The notes: generated from the sequence alone by a model not told the origin. Positions 45,135 to 54,909 are shown, counted from the stretch's first letter. The stretch is DNA of 64,000 bases from Beijerinckia indica subsp. indica ATCC 9039 (GCF_000019845.1 NC_010581.1:1865501-1929500); one strand, 5' to 3'. A program made the numbers and translations.

Positions 45135-47912
45135 CTAAATCCCCTCCCCCGAGGAATCGGGTTCCACGATTGCGTTGAGGTCGCGGTAATCGATCAATCT
45201 TTCTTCGCCTTTGATATCCCCTGAGATTTGCGCGATCGGCTGATCACTTTCCATATGAATGGAAGAAAGGAGCGTCGTGCGTCGCTTTTCCAAGCGCGAC
45301 ACCAGATCATGAAGCCGTTTCCAATGGCGGATGAAGATAATGCCAGTGGCAGCATGGGAAACCAGGCCGGATTCAAGGCTGCCGAAACCCGCAGCAAATC
45401 CCCCTGCGGCTCCAATGAGATTGGCGGCATAGACCATGCGATAATCGGCCTCGATCCGCGAGCGATGAGCGCGGCCGATGCTCCTGAGGGGAACTAGACC
45501 CGCCAATCCCGGCTGCAATAGGGTAATATCCGCCGCATCTGACGCGATGGTTGCGAGCCCGCCAACGGAAATACTGACGGCGCTGATTTTGATCAGAGAA
45601 AGCGACCCAGGCGCTGCACCGTCGCCGACCCAAACGATCCGATGACCCAGCCTCTCGAGCGTGCGGATTTTCCCCGCATGGTCTAGATTACCGAACACTG
45701 TCGAAATCCCGACTCTTTCCGCCCTTTCCTGTGCCTCTTCCTGAGGCCGGCTGGAAATATGAATGAAACGCGTGCGTTTATTGTGTGCCTTGAGAGCGGT
45801 TATGACGTCTCGTGCCTCGAGTTTGCCTTGCCGCCTCAAGATCACGACACCGAGTATGACGCCATCGCGCAAAACAAAGGCCGGACGCAAGGGCTCCTGA
45901 TGCGCGAAATCTCTGCGCGTTCCCTCGTCTCCCTCTCGTCCATACTTGTCATGATCATCCAGCGCCTCGGCGAAAGCCGCGAGCCTGTCTTTCACCTCAC
46001 GTGGAACAGGAAGGTCTCTGGCTTCGATATAGGCCGGCGCCGCGATCTCGATGAGGTGGGCATGACCATCGAGATAGCGGACGACACCCGCATGGCGGGT
46101 CCGTTCGCTGACGGCCGGGATCGGCGCATCGCGTCGACCGGCTTCGGCAAAGAGCGCAATGGTCCGTTCATTCTGTGTGACGGGAAAGGCCGCAGCAGTA
46201 TAACCAAGAATGACATCCTCGGAGAGGCCAGCGACGGCAATGACCGCCGCGACCTCGATTTGTCTACGCTCCAAATCGCAGTCATCATCAAAGACATAAG
46301 TATCGGTCGCAGCGAGCCGGTCGAGCGCGGCCGGATCACGAAAATAAATGCCGCGGCTCAATCCATCGGCGAGATTATGCAGCGCGCCTAATTGCGCCGT
46401 CATCTGTGGCGCTGTCAGATAATCAGGACGGATGAGAGCTTGCGAAGGGCGCATCAGGCCAGTCACCGCAAGATTGATCGCCGCGGCCGCAAGCGCTGGC
46501 GTGGCATTACGATTGGCGATCCGTTGCGCATCGGCCGAGGACGGCAGGAAGTCGATCTGTGTATGCGGTAACCGCGCTCCGATAGATCCAGCAGCCGTGT
46601 TCTCACCAATTTTCTCAACGCGCACTATCAGGGAGCCACCGCGAATGATGCTGGCGGCATAGACCGGGTCGCCAGGGATCTTATCGATAGCGCCGACCGC
46701 GCCGGACAGAAATTCCTCGTCCACGGCCGCGAAACCAGCAGTGACAATGCCATCAACCGGGATGACCTCGCCCTCTCGCACAAGAATGCGATCACCAGCA
46801 GCGAGAGAATCAACATCGACGGAGATCTCCAAGCCATCGCCGTGAAGGAGACGCGCCTTAGCCGCACGCCGACGATGGATCGCAAAAAGGCGCCGCTGGG
46901 CGCGTTTGGCCGTCCCGTAGCCGAGATGTTTCCAGACTTGCATCAACACGGCCATGACGGACGAGGCGAAGGGCATCCCGCCAATCAACATGAAAACCAA
47001 GCCCGCCGAATAGAGCGCCGGGAGCCCGATCCTGAAATGCGCGATCTGTTTCGTGGCATTGATCACATTGGGGGCGCCATAAAGAGCGACACCCAGAACG
47101 GCGATAGGTTTGACCGCCGGAACAAGATATTGCCCGGTGTAGGAAAGCGCCAGCAAGCCGCCGGAGGCCACCAATCTTTTGCTGGACGGTGGCCCTTCCA
47201 AGCCGTTTAACAAACGCGGCCAGGATTTTTCAAGCTGCCGCACCAGCAGATCCAAATCGATTGTATGCGGATCAAAACGGATCGAAACGCTCGCGGTCAG
47301 AATATTCGTTCTATAAGCCTCGACGCCGAGGATCGCGGCAAGCTCCTCTTCCAGGCGATAGGCGATGTCCTTGCGATTGAACAGAACCGGATGAGCGAGG
47401 CAGATTGCTCCATTACCCTGCCGACGACGGATACGCCAACTGGATAAGGATGAGCCGACACGATAGATCCGGATGGGCCCGATAGAATGTTCAGGGAGAT
47501 AAAGCGCGTCGATCCCAAGAGGCACAGAACTGGCGGCTGCTATCGTGTGCCCTACGGATGAATGTGCCGTGTCGGCTCCGTGCAAAGCGCGACCGAGCTT
47601 GCGCCAGATGCCGGCTTTATCGGCTGACCTCTTGTAACGCAGCCGTCCAAAGGCATCCCGCCGTTGGATTTCAACCTCATTGACTTCTTCAACGCTGAAG
47701 ACGCGCGCAAGAAATTCCCGAATAAGAGAGTCGGGCGAATCCGCGAAAAGAGTTTTGCTCCAGATTGAAAGGTCCTGCCTGCCGGGTACGATGCGCACGA
47801 GAGGCTGTGCGCGAGTAGCGCTTGCCGCATCGAGCACCCATGGCTCGGCATTCAAAAAAACTCCGCGATCGGCTCCATCTTTTTTTGTGGCCTTTGAAAA
47901 GATCTTATTCAT
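45135..47912 (-). CDS. Degenerate P1B-type ATPase homologue A (pseudo-pump)
   Basis: This 925-residue protein has P-type ATPase architecture but altered catalytic sites. Residues 1-245 hold cysteine-poor HMA-like segments (RLEEELAAILGVEAY, ITASVSIRFDP-like). Hydrophobic helices follow at about 248-325, 472-487 and 823-862. The actuator loop reads DEEFLSGAV (402-406, TGE lost); the CPC site reads RPS (488-490); the phosphorylation motif DKTGT reads DDDCD (542-546); TGDN reads SSRP; and GDGxND reads GDGAAP (763-768). Length is unbroken, so it is a full gene, not a pseudogene. It is paralogous to the protein at 50996-53665. Function is unknown; oxyanion or molybdenum handling is inferred from context. 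Confidence 0.85.
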   Translation of the reverse strand: MNKIFSKATKKDGADRGVFLNAEPWVLDAASATRAQPLVRIVPGRQDLSIWSKTLFADSPDSLIREFLARVFSVEEVNEVEIQRRDAFGRLRYKRSADKAGIWRKLGRALHGADTAHSSVGHTIAAASSVPLGIDALYLPEHSIGPIRIYRVGSSLSSWRIRRRQGNGAICLAHPVLFNRKDIAYRLEEELAAILGVEAYRTNILTASVSIRFDPHTIDLDLLVRQLEKSWPRLLNGLEGPPSSKRLVASGGLLALSYTGQYLVPAVKPIAVLGVALYGAPNVINATKQIAHFRIGLPALYSAGLVFMLIGGMPFASSVMAVLMQVWKHLGYGTAKRAQRRLFAIHRRRAAKARLLHGDGLEISVDVDSLAAGDRILVREGEVIPVDGIVTAGFAAVDEEFLSGAVGAIDKIPGDPVYAASIIRGGSLIVRVEKIGENTAAGSIGARLPHTQIDFLPSSADAQRIANRNATPALAAAAINLAVTGLMRPSQALIRPDYLTAPQMTAQLGALHNLADGLSRGIYFRDPAALDRLAATDTYVFDDDCDLERRQIEVAAVIAVAGLSEDVILGYTAAAFPVTQNERTIALFAEAGRRDAPIPAVSERTRHAGVVRYLDGHAHLIEIAAPAYIEARDLPVPREVKDRLAAFAEALDDHDKYGREGDEGTRRDFAHQEPLRPAFVLRDGVILGVVILRRQGKLEARDVITALKAHNKRTRFIHISSRPQEEAQERAERVGISTVFGNLDHAGKIRTLERLGHRIVWVGDGAAPGSLSLIKISAVSISVGGLATIASDAADITLLQPGLAGLVPLRSIGRAHRSRIEADYRMVYAANLIGAAGGFAAGFGSLESGLVSHAATGIIFIRHWKRLHDLVSRLEKRRTTLLSSIHMESDQPIAQISGDIKGEERLIDYRDLNAIVEPDSSGEGI

Positions 47913-48034
47913 TGCCGTGACGCGCCGCGCGTTACATCAGAAGAACTCTTAATCGATGAAATTCGCATCGCCGCCCTCTAGCTCGGCAGGCCTATCATCC
48001 AGTACCGCTACAACCGTGCCTGGACGCATCAGCA

Positions 48035-48090
48035 TATAAATATATTAAATTTATAGAAAATATAAATTTATATATGTCAAGAGTGTCATG
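48035..48090 (-). promoter_or_regulatory. Shared promoter-type element upstream of pseudo-pump A
   Basis: CATGACACTCTTGACA (minus strand, 48090-48075) is identical to the element before the binding-protein gene, again followed by an AT-rich -10 region containing TTTCTATAAATT. Here the AT region forms a perfect inverted repeat AAATTTATA/TATAAATTT (48047-48069). It lies in the divergent spacer shared with the OsmC gene. Confidence 0.65.
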
Positions 48091-48209
48091 AAAATATTTC
48101 AGATCGACGCCATAAGGCGTCAATTTTAAAAATTGCGCGCGAAACGGATCCGCCTGAACCGCTGTCTGGAAGTGCTCATGCCCATTGGGCAGGATGATCG
48201 GAGGCTGTC

Positions 48210-48686
48210 ATGCCTGAGAAAGTTCACCGATATGAAGTGAGGTTGAGGTGGTCAGGGAACAGGGGCTCAGGAACCGCTTCCTATGGAAGCTATGGGAGAA
48301 GCCACGAACTCCATGTTCCGGACAAGCCTGCAATCCTCGGATCAGCGGATCTGGCTTTCCGCGGCGAGGTGGACCGGTGGAATCCCGAGGAACTGCTGGT
48401 TGGGTCACTCTCAGCGTGCCATCAGCTTTGGTATCTGCATCTCTGCGCTGATGCCGGTATCGTCGTGGTTGCTTACGAAGACCAAGCAGAAGGCCTTATG
48501 ATCGAGGACGCTGATGGAACCGGCCGGTTCTCGCAAGTCGTCCTTCGGCCATGTGTCACGATTGCGAGAGGCTCAGATTCTGCCCAAGCGCTTAAACTTC
48601 ATCATGAAGCCAATGCCAAATGTTTTATCGCGCGGTCGATGAATTTTCCTGTCCTGCACGAACCTACAGTGTCCATGACCGAATAG
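48210..48686 (+). CDS. OsmC-family protein
   Basis: This 158-residue protein has the OsmC fold with both reactive cysteines: C70 in GSLSACHQLWYLHL and C138 in HHEANAKCFIARSM. OsmC proteins reduce organic hydroperoxides with dihydrolipoyl partners; some relatives bind other thiols. GGAGG stands five bases before the ATG. It is divergent from pseudo-pump A and 440 bases upstream of mosB, so it may be part of the same locus, but its link with molybdenum is only positional. Confidence 0.88.
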   Translation: MPEKVHRYEVRLRWSGNRGSGTASYGSYGRSHELHVPDKPAILGSADLAFRGEVDRWNPEELLVGSLSACHQLWYLHLCADAGIVVVAYEDQAEGLMIEDADGTGRFSQVVLRPCVTIARGSDSAQALKLHHEANAKCFIARSMNFPVLHEPTVSMTE

Positions 48687-49126
48687 TCCAATCGGAATGC
48701 TCCAAAGGCCCAAATGTACCCTCTTCTTCACGCCACACGTCATACCGTAGCACGGCACTCACCAAACCGACCCAAGCACCACAGTATACAGTCCCTCGCA
48801 TTATGAATTTTTGCGCCGAAACATTTGGACGCTTGTCAATAAGCTGATCATTAACAAACATATCGTCCCATCAATGATTTCGTAACGATCATTCGTTGCT
48901 GTATCCATGCTCAACAGGGCCAGTAGATCCAATCCGATACAGCATCCAGTGGGTGGGAAAAGCCAACCATTTCGAGTCAATCGTTTGGAAGCTGTATATC
49001 TTGCTCTACACAATACATCATTTTCACGTGATATACGTAATTATTACATGTTGCAGGATAGTTCTGTAAGTTGTAGCAAAGTTTCTGGTACAAAAATAAT
49101 GCGTATTACGGCGAAAGGATTTCTTA
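48687..49126. other. Upstream region of the mosBA operon
   Basis: No gene seen. The last 120 bases are AT-rich and contain ATACGTAATTATTACAT-like symmetric sequence near 49035-49055, a candidate regulator site. I cannot match it confidently to a ModE box. Confidence 0.45.
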
Positions 49127-49939
49127 ATGGCCAGCACAACGGCGGAGCTCGAGGCGCTCCTCATGCAGCGGTCGCTGACCGACCCGCACCTTCTCGCGGA
49201 GGCATCCAAGGCGGCGGACTTCCAGATCCTGCCGGACGCCACGGTGATTAAGATCGGTGGTCAGAGCGTTATCGACCGTGGCCGCGCGGGTCTCTATCCG
49301 CTCTTGGACGAAATCGTCGAGGTCCGCAAAAGCCACCAATTGCTGATCGGAACCGGCGCAGGGACAAGGGCTCGGCATCTGTATTCGATTGCGGCGGGGC
49401 TTAACCTGCCAGCGGGTGTGCTCTCGCAGCTCGGCGCCTCTGTCGCTAATCAGAACGCCATCATACTGGGGCAGCTCCTTGCAAAATACGGCATCCCGGC
49501 CGTAGAGGGTGCAGGGCTCTCGGCGGTTCCGCTTTACCTCGCCGAGGTAAACGCTGTCCTCTTCAGCGGCATGCCACCCTATGGCCTCTGGATGCTCCCC
49601 GCTCCCGGCGATGTCATCCCGCCTTACCGCACCGACGCTGGATGTTTTCTCATCGCCGAACAATTCGGCTGCAAGGCGATGATCTTCGTGAAGGATGAGG
49701 ACGGCCTTTATACAGCCAATCCAAAAACCTCCAAGGATGCCAAATTCATCCCAAAAATCTCAGTTGACGAGATGAAGGCGCAGGGGCTGCACGACTCGAT
49801 CCTCGAGTTCCCGATGCTCGATCTGCTCCAGCAAGCACGCCACATCCACCAGGTTCAGGTTGTGAATGGCCTCGTCCCCGGCAACCTGACCCGCGCGCTC
49901 GCTGGCGAGCACGTTGGCACCATCATCACCGCGCGCTGA
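49127..49939 (+). CDS. mosB: Molybdenum storage protein, beta subunit
   Basis: This 270-residue amino-acid-kinase-fold protein closely resembles the beta subunit of Azotobacter vinelandii MoSto (recalled sequence): ILPDATVIKIGGQSVIDRG, LLIGTGAGTRARHLYSIAAG, SGMPPYGLWMLP and VIPPYRTDAGCFLIAEQFG. MoSto is a hexamer that uses ATP to pack polyoxomolybdate clusters in its cavity. The length equals that of the Azotobacter protein. AAAGGA lies seven bases before the ATG. It overlaps no neighbour and is followed 12 bases later by mosA. Confidence 0.95.
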   Translation: MASTTAELEALLMQRSLTDPHLLAEASKAADFQILPDATVIKIGGQSVIDRGRAGLYPLLDEIVEVRKSHQLLIGTGAGTRARHLYSIAAGLNLPAGVLSQLGASVANQNAIILGQLLAKYGIPAVEGAGLSAVPLYLAEVNAVLFSGMPPYGLWMLPAPGDVIPPYRTDAGCFLIAEQFGCKAMIFVKDEDGLYTANPKTSKDAKFIPKISVDEMKAQGLHDSILEFPMLDLLQQARHIHQVQVVNGLVPGNLTRALAGEHVGTIITAR

Positions 49940-49951
49940 GGAACCATTGTC

Positions 49952-50785
49952 ATGACCAACGCTGCCAACACCATCAAGCATGTCGCCTCGCCGCTCGCGC
50001 GCCAGACCCTCCTCGACCGCGACCTCACCCGCCCCGTCTCCGCCAAGCGCCCGATCCGACTCCTCCCCTGGCTACAGGTCATAAAGATCGGCGGCCGCTC
50101 CATCATGGATCGCGGTCCGGAAGCGATTCTTCCGGTCGTGGAAGAGATCCGGAAGCTCCTCCCCGAGCACCGCCTGCTCATCCTGACCGGCGCCGGCATC
50201 CGCGCCCGCCATCTCTATGGCGTTGGCCTTGATCTCGGCCTGCCGGTTGGGTCGCTGGCCCCGCTCGCCGCGACCGAGGCTGGTCAAAACGGCCACATTC
50301 TCGCGTCGCTGCTCGCGCCAGAGGGCGTCTCCTATATTGAGCACCCCACCGTCGCGAACCAGCTTGCGATCCACCTCACAGCCGCCCGAGCCGTTGTGGG
50401 CAGTGCTTTTCCCCCCTATCACCACCATGAGTTCCCGACGTCGCGAATCCCTCCTCACCGGGCCGATACAGGCGCATTCCTCATCGCGGATGCGCTGGGA
50501 GCGGCCGGTCTCACGATCGTGGAGGACGTGGATGGGGTGTATGACACCGATCCCAATGCCCCCGGTGGCGAGAAAGCGCATTTGCTCAAAGAGACGCGTG
50601 CGGCCGACCTTGCCAAGGTCGAAGGCACCTTGCCTTTCGACCGTGCTCTTCTCGAAGTCATGGCAACCGCGCGCCAGCTCGAGCGCGTGCAGGTCGTGAA
50701 CGGGCTCGTGCCGGGCCGGATTACCGCCGCACTGCGTGGCGAGCATGTCGGAACGATCGTCCATACCGGTGCGCAAGCAGCGTAA
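49952..50785 (+). CDS. mosA: Molybdenum storage protein, alpha subunit
   Basis: This 277-residue alpha subunit of MoSto has [21 protein letters not shown] (in parts), [15 protein letters not shown], the Mo-cluster pocket [21 protein letters not shown] and [24 protein letters not shown] end. E130, H141 and H157 align with Glu129, His140 and His156, which I recall as cluster ligands in Azotobacter, so cluster binding should be retained. GAGGAA is eight bases before the ATG. A terminator follows at 50894. Confidence 0.95.
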   Translation: MTNAANTIKHVASPLARQTLLDRDLTRPVSAKRPIRLLPWLQVIKIGGRSIMDRGPEAILPVVEEIRKLLPEHRLLILTGAGIRARHLYGVGLDLGLPVGSLAPLAATEAGQNGHILASLLAPEGVSYIEHPTVANQLAIHLTAARAVVGSAFPPYHHHEFPTSRIPPHRADTGAFLIADALGAAGLTIVEDVDGVYDTDPNAPGGEKAHLLKETRAADLAKVEGTLPFDRALLEVMATARQLERVQVVNGLVPGRITAALRGEHVGTIVHTGAQAA

Positions 50786-50893
50786 TCGGCGACCGCTTCG
50801 GGGTCGATCAGACTCTTTTGAGAAGCAAGCAGTCACTCGGCAGGCTGATCTTCACGGAGATCAGTCGCATACTCTTTGGCAAACACCAAACGG

Positions 50894-50930
50894 AGGCCGG
50901 TGAGGAGAAATTCTCGCCGGCCTTTGCCTT
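50894..50930 (+). terminator. Terminator of the mosBA operon
   Basis: AGGCCGGtGAG pairs with CTCgCCGGCCT around an eight-base loop, followed by TTTGCCTT. It lies about 110 bases after the mosA stop and just before the convergent pseudo-pump B. Confidence 0.8.
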
Positions 50931-50995
50931 CCTATCATACGCGGGGAAACATTTGTGATCCGCTCATTTTTCTTCTCGCTGAAAGAGCTAAGAAG

Positions 50996-53665
50996 CTACG
51001 CGACTGGAAGGTCGTCTTCTTTGTGAAAGGACGAGAGAAGCATTGCGCTGCGTGCTTCTGATTGCGCAATCAAATCTTGAAGCCGCTTCCAATGACTGAG
51101 GAAGATCATGGCAACAGCGGCATTCGAGATCAGTCCGGATTTGAGGCCACCGAAATCCGCCGCGATCGCGCCCATGGTGCCAATGAAATTGGCCGTATAG
51201 ACCACGCGATAATCGGCTTCGATCCGGGTGCGATGAGCGCTTTCAATCGCCTTGAGCGGAACAAGGCCCGCCAGTCCTGGTTGAAGCAAGGTGACGTCAG
51301 CCGCATCCGATGCCACGCTGGCAAGCCCGCCCACGGAAATGCTGATGGTACTCGCCTTGATCAGGGAAATCGATCTGGGCGAAGCGCCATTGCCAATCCA
51401 TACCGAGTGCCCGCCGAGATCTTCGAGCACGCGAACTTTTCCGGCCTGGTCGAGATCACCGAACACCTTCGAGATGCCTATTGTGTCGGCTTTCGCTTCG
51501 GCCTCCGCTTGGGGGCGGCTGGACATGTGGATGAATTGGGCTTTCCTGCTGCGCTTCTTGAGAGCCGCGATCACGTCCGTCGCTTCCAACTTGCCCTGAC
51601 GACGGAAGATCAGAACACCGAGCACGACGCCATCTCGTAATACCCAAAGCGGACGCAGCGACGGGTCCGCAGACGTGGAGATCCTGCTCACATCCCCAAA
51701 ATCGCGGTGATCCGATACACCAGCAAAAGCCTGAAGCCTGTCCGTGACATCCTGCGGGATACGGGTTTCGGCGGAAGCGATATAGGCCGGCGCCGCTATC
51801 TCGATGAGATGACTATGATCATCGAGATAGCGCACAACGCCGGCATGACGAGAACCGTTGCTGATCGCCGGAATCAGGGTGCCCCGCCGGCTGCATTCGG
51901 TCACAAGAGCCGTTGTGCGCTCATTATGGAGACCGGAACATGCCGCAGCGGCATAGCCGAGAACCGTATCTTCTGAAAACCCGTCAGCCGCGATGATTGC
52001 AGAGACTTCGATCGTTCTCCGCTCCAGATCGCAAGCATCATCGAACACATAAGTATCGGCCGAGGCGAACTGATCGAGCACGGAAGGGTTGCGAACAAAG
52101 ATGCCCTGGCTCAATCCGTTCGCAAGATTATGCAGCGTGGTCAATTGGGTCGTCATCAGCGGAGCTGTCACATAGTCAGGACGCATGATGCCCTGAGACC
52201 GGTGGATCACTCCGGTGACGGCGAGATTAATGGCGGCCAGAGCCAAAGCTGGCTTGGCATTACGGTCCGCGATACGCTCCACCTCATCGGATGAAGGCAA
52301 TCGGCCGATTTGCGCATGCGGCAATTGCGCGCCGATAGAGCCAGCGGCCGTGTCCTCCCCAATGGTTTCAACGCGTAAGGTCAGATATCCGGCACGAATA
52401 AAGCTGGTTGCGAAGACCCGATCGCCCGGCGCTTTATCTATAACGTCGATGCTGCCGGAAAGAGACTCCTCATCCACCGCGGCGAAGCCCGAAACTACGA
52501 CGCCATCGACAGGCATCATCTCACCCTCACGCACAAGGATGAAGTCACCAGGGGCAAGCGCGTCAGTATCGATCTTGATCTCGAGACCATCCTCCCGCAA
52601 GAGGCGCGCGACAATGGAGCGCCGTCGATGCGCGGCAAAGAGGCGGCGTTGTGCGCGCTTGGCCGTTGCGTAGCTAATATGCCTCCATAATTGGAGCAGC
52701 GTGGCGGCCACGGTCGTCGCGAAGGGCCGCGCGCTGATCAGCATCAACGTCAATCCCATGGCGCGCAGCGCGGGAACACCGATATGAAAATGCGTGAGCT
52801 GCTGTAACGCACGCATCAGATTGGGCGCGCTATAAAGAGCGACACCCAAAATGGCGAAAGGCTTTACGGCGGGAACAAAATATTGCCCTGTATAGGAAAG
52901 CGCCAGCAAGCCACCCGCTACGGCCAATCTTTTACGGGATGGTGGCGCTTCCAAGCCATGCAACAAACGCGGCCAGGATTTTTCGAGCTCACGAACCAGG
53001 CGCTCCAACTCTAGCCTATCAGGGTCGAAACGGATCGATACACTTGCGGTCAAAATGCTGGCGCTAAAGGTCTCGATCCCGAGAATGACCGCAAGCTCTT
53101 CCTCCAGACGATAGGCGATGTCCTTGCGATTGAACAAAACCGGATGGACGAGACGTACCTCGCCATCACTCAATTGGCGGACACGCCAACTGGATAATGA
53201 GGAGCCGACCCGAAAGATCCGGAGCGGCGCCACACCTGCTACCGGAAGATAGAGCGCATCCACGTCGAAAGGTGCCGGATTGACCCTGTCAGCCGAGGAG
53301 GCAAGAGAGGCTGAATCCGCATCGCCTCCTCGCAAGGCACGGCCGAGCTTGCGCAAAAGCGTGGCGGCATCTGCCGATGCCCGATAGTGGAGCCGTCCAA
53401 AAGCATCCTGTTTACGGATTTCTGCCTCCGTGATTTCCGCAACGCTGAAAGCACGCGCCAGGAATTCACGAAGGACAGAATCATTCGAATTGGCAAAAAG
53501 GGAATGGCTCCAGATCGAAACACCCAGATGTCCGGGCGAGATCTTTATAACAGGCTGGGAACCTGCGGCACTCGCACCAAGAAGCCAGGGCTCACCGGTC
53601 GAAATGGTTCCGCGGCTGCTACCGGTTTTTCTGGTTTCTCTCGGAAAGGTCTTATGAATTGCCAT
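50996..53665 (-). CDS. Degenerate P1B-type ATPase homologue B (pseudo-pump)
   Basis: This 889-residue paralogue of the protein at 45135-47912 has residues numbered almost identically through the first 560 positions, with near-identical blocks such as LSYTGQYFVPAVKP and VLFNRKDIAYRLEEEL. The key motifs are altered in the same positions: the actuator loop is DEESLSGSI, the CPC position is HRS (488-490), DKTGT is DDACD (542-546), TGDN is SSRP and GDGxND is GNGASP (758-763). It lacks the extra 30-residue C-terminal tail. The reading frame is intact. It is convergent with mosA. The conserved pattern of loss in both copies argues for a preserved non-catalytic role. Confidence 0.85.
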   Translation of the reverse strand: MAIHKTFPRETRKTGSSRGTISTGEPWLLGASAAGSQPVIKISPGHLGVSIWSHSLFANSNDSVLREFLARAFSVAEITEAEIRKQDAFGRLHYRASADAATLLRKLGRALRGGDADSASLASSADRVNPAPFDVDALYLPVAGVAPLRIFRVGSSLSSWRVRQLSDGEVRLVHPVLFNRKDIAYRLEEELAVILGIETFSASILTASVSIRFDPDRLELERLVRELEKSWPRLLHGLEAPPSRKRLAVAGGLLALSYTGQYFVPAVKPFAILGVALYSAPNLMRALQQLTHFHIGVPALRAMGLTLMLISARPFATTVAATLLQLWRHISYATAKRAQRRLFAAHRRRSIVARLLREDGLEIKIDTDALAPGDFILVREGEMMPVDGVVVSGFAAVDEESLSGSIDVIDKAPGDRVFATSFIRAGYLTLRVETIGEDTAAGSIGAQLPHAQIGRLPSSDEVERIADRNAKPALALAAINLAVTGVIHRSQGIMRPDYVTAPLMTTQLTTLHNLANGLSQGIFVRNPSVLDQFASADTYVFDDACDLERRTIEVSAIIAADGFSEDTVLGYAAAACSGLHNERTTALVTECSRRGTLIPAISNGSRHAGVVRYLDDHSHLIEIAAPAYIASAETRIPQDVTDRLQAFAGVSDHRDFGDVSRISTSADPSLRPLWVLRDGVVLGVLIFRRQGKLEATDVIAALKKRSRKAQFIHMSSRPQAEAEAKADTIGISKVFGDLDQAGKVRVLEDLGGHSVWIGNGASPRSISLIKASTISISVGGLASVASDAADVTLLQPGLAGLVPLKAIESAHRTRIEADYRVVYTANFIGTMGAIAADFGGLKSGLISNAAVAMIFLSHWKRLQDLIAQSEARSAMLLSSFHKEDDLPVA

Positions 53666-53895
53666 GATGCGCCGCTTGATGACATTCTCTTCAATTAAAT
53701 CATATCTATAGACCTAACTAGAGCATGACCAATTGACAATGTGGCTCATGCGCAGGTTCATCGACACCCACGCTGCATTTTAGAATGAATAAGCCCGATC
53801 GTCGTGCAAAATCGAAGGTCCCAAGCCATTGGTCGCAGGCTTGAACGGTGCAACACTTTCGAAGTCTCATATTGCCCTAAGCAAGCGCGCCGTCT

Positions 53896-54909
53896 TCATT
53901 GAAAACCGACAGGATCGACAATGCCACGAGGGCAACCGGGATCGGTTGGTGACGAGGCAGCGATCAAATTGGCGAGCGAGGCATTTTCGTCGATTTCGCC
54001 GACGAGGCCGATCGTGAGCTCGCCGATCAGGTTTCGCGTCCCGTCTCGCTTACAGGCAACACGCACGCGATCCCCCGCGCCATCGCCAAAACTATCGTCG
54101 AAAGCGTCCTTGATCTGCTGAATCGTAATTTCGGACCCGATGTGACTGGCAAACAGCCCGCGCACCTTGGATGTATTGAGTTGGTTCGCGAGCGTGAGAG
54201 CGCGTGAAAAATATGTGTCGGCGGTCTCCCCGTTGAAGCAGGTGCCGTGTTTGATCCATTCATGGCGTTCCAGATGAGACATCATGCCCGGCATGACTTC
54301 TTCCAGGCTCTTGCGTGTCGTCTCATCGAGATTCGGCTCGGGAAGTTTGTCCCAATCACCATTTTTATCCGCACTGACGAGTTCCGGCGAGACGTGACAG
54401 AATATATTCGTCAGGGGCTGCGGCCAAAGGCCATGCAAAGTGAAATGATCGGTATCGAAACGATTGGCTGTCTGCGTCTTGCACTCAGGTTTGTCAGGCT
54501 TGCCTTCGCAGAAAGCCGGCTGCCAGCTTATGGCGAGAACATATTCCGCCTTTTGCGTCGGACGCCCGCCTCCGGTGTCTGGTTGAAAAACCACGGGGCC
54601 AGGGGAAACCGAGCCATCAACCGGAATGACATATTCCCCACAGGTCACGGCGACCCAGCGCCGCAGAGGGTCCGCGCCCTCGACTTCGATCAAATAATGC
54701 GACGCCGCTGGTTTATTCTTTGCCGTGAGGGGATAGGCATAATGCTCTTTCGTCGTGATCGAACCGGGATTTGTGTCTTTCTTGATCGATTGCAAAGCCG
54801 GACAGGCCTGCCCCGCGATGAAATAACCGGACAGGGGAACATCCGCCATGGCTTGACGGATACAAAGCGGTGTGGCGAGCAACAAAGCGCCGATCAAGAT
54901 CTTTTTCAT
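53896..54909 (-). CDS. Ribonuclease T2 family protein
   Basis: This 337-residue exported RNase has a signal peptide (MKKILIGALLLATPL, cleaved near AMADV). The two T2 active-site blocks, FTLHGLWPQ and HEWIKHGTCF, both keep the catalytic histidines. It would degrade RNA in the periplasm, like RNase I. The N-terminal 120 residues are an extra non-catalytic part (QSIKKDTNPGSITTKEHYAY) seen in some bacterial members. AAGGGGGG precedes the ATG. Confidence 0.92.
   Translation of the reverse strand: MKKILIGALLLATPLCIRQAMADVPLSGYFIAGQACPALQSIKKDTNPGSITTKEHYAYPLTAKNKPAASHYLIEVEGADPLRRWVAVTCGEYVIPVDGSVSPGPVVFQPDTGGGRPTQKAEYVLAISWQPAFCEGKPDKPECKTQTANRFDTDHFTLHGLWPQPLTNIFCHVSPELVSADKNGDWDKLPEPNLDETTRKSLEEVMPGMMSHLERHEWIKHGTCFNGETADTYFSRALTLANQLNTSKVRGLFASHIGSEITIQQIKDAFDDSFGDGAGDRVRVACKRDGTRNLIGELTIGLVGEIDENASLANLIAASSPTDPGCPRGIVDPVGFQ

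Noticed and set aside
49035..49055. ModE (molybdate regulator) box upstream of mosB
   Set aside because: Symmetric AT-rich sequence is present, but I cannot match it to the consensus with confidence.
45135..53665. Calling the two ATPase-like genes pseudogenes
   Set aside because: Both frames are uninterrupted, the copies align throughout and the changes at catalytic motifs are parallel, which points to preserved proteins rather than decay.
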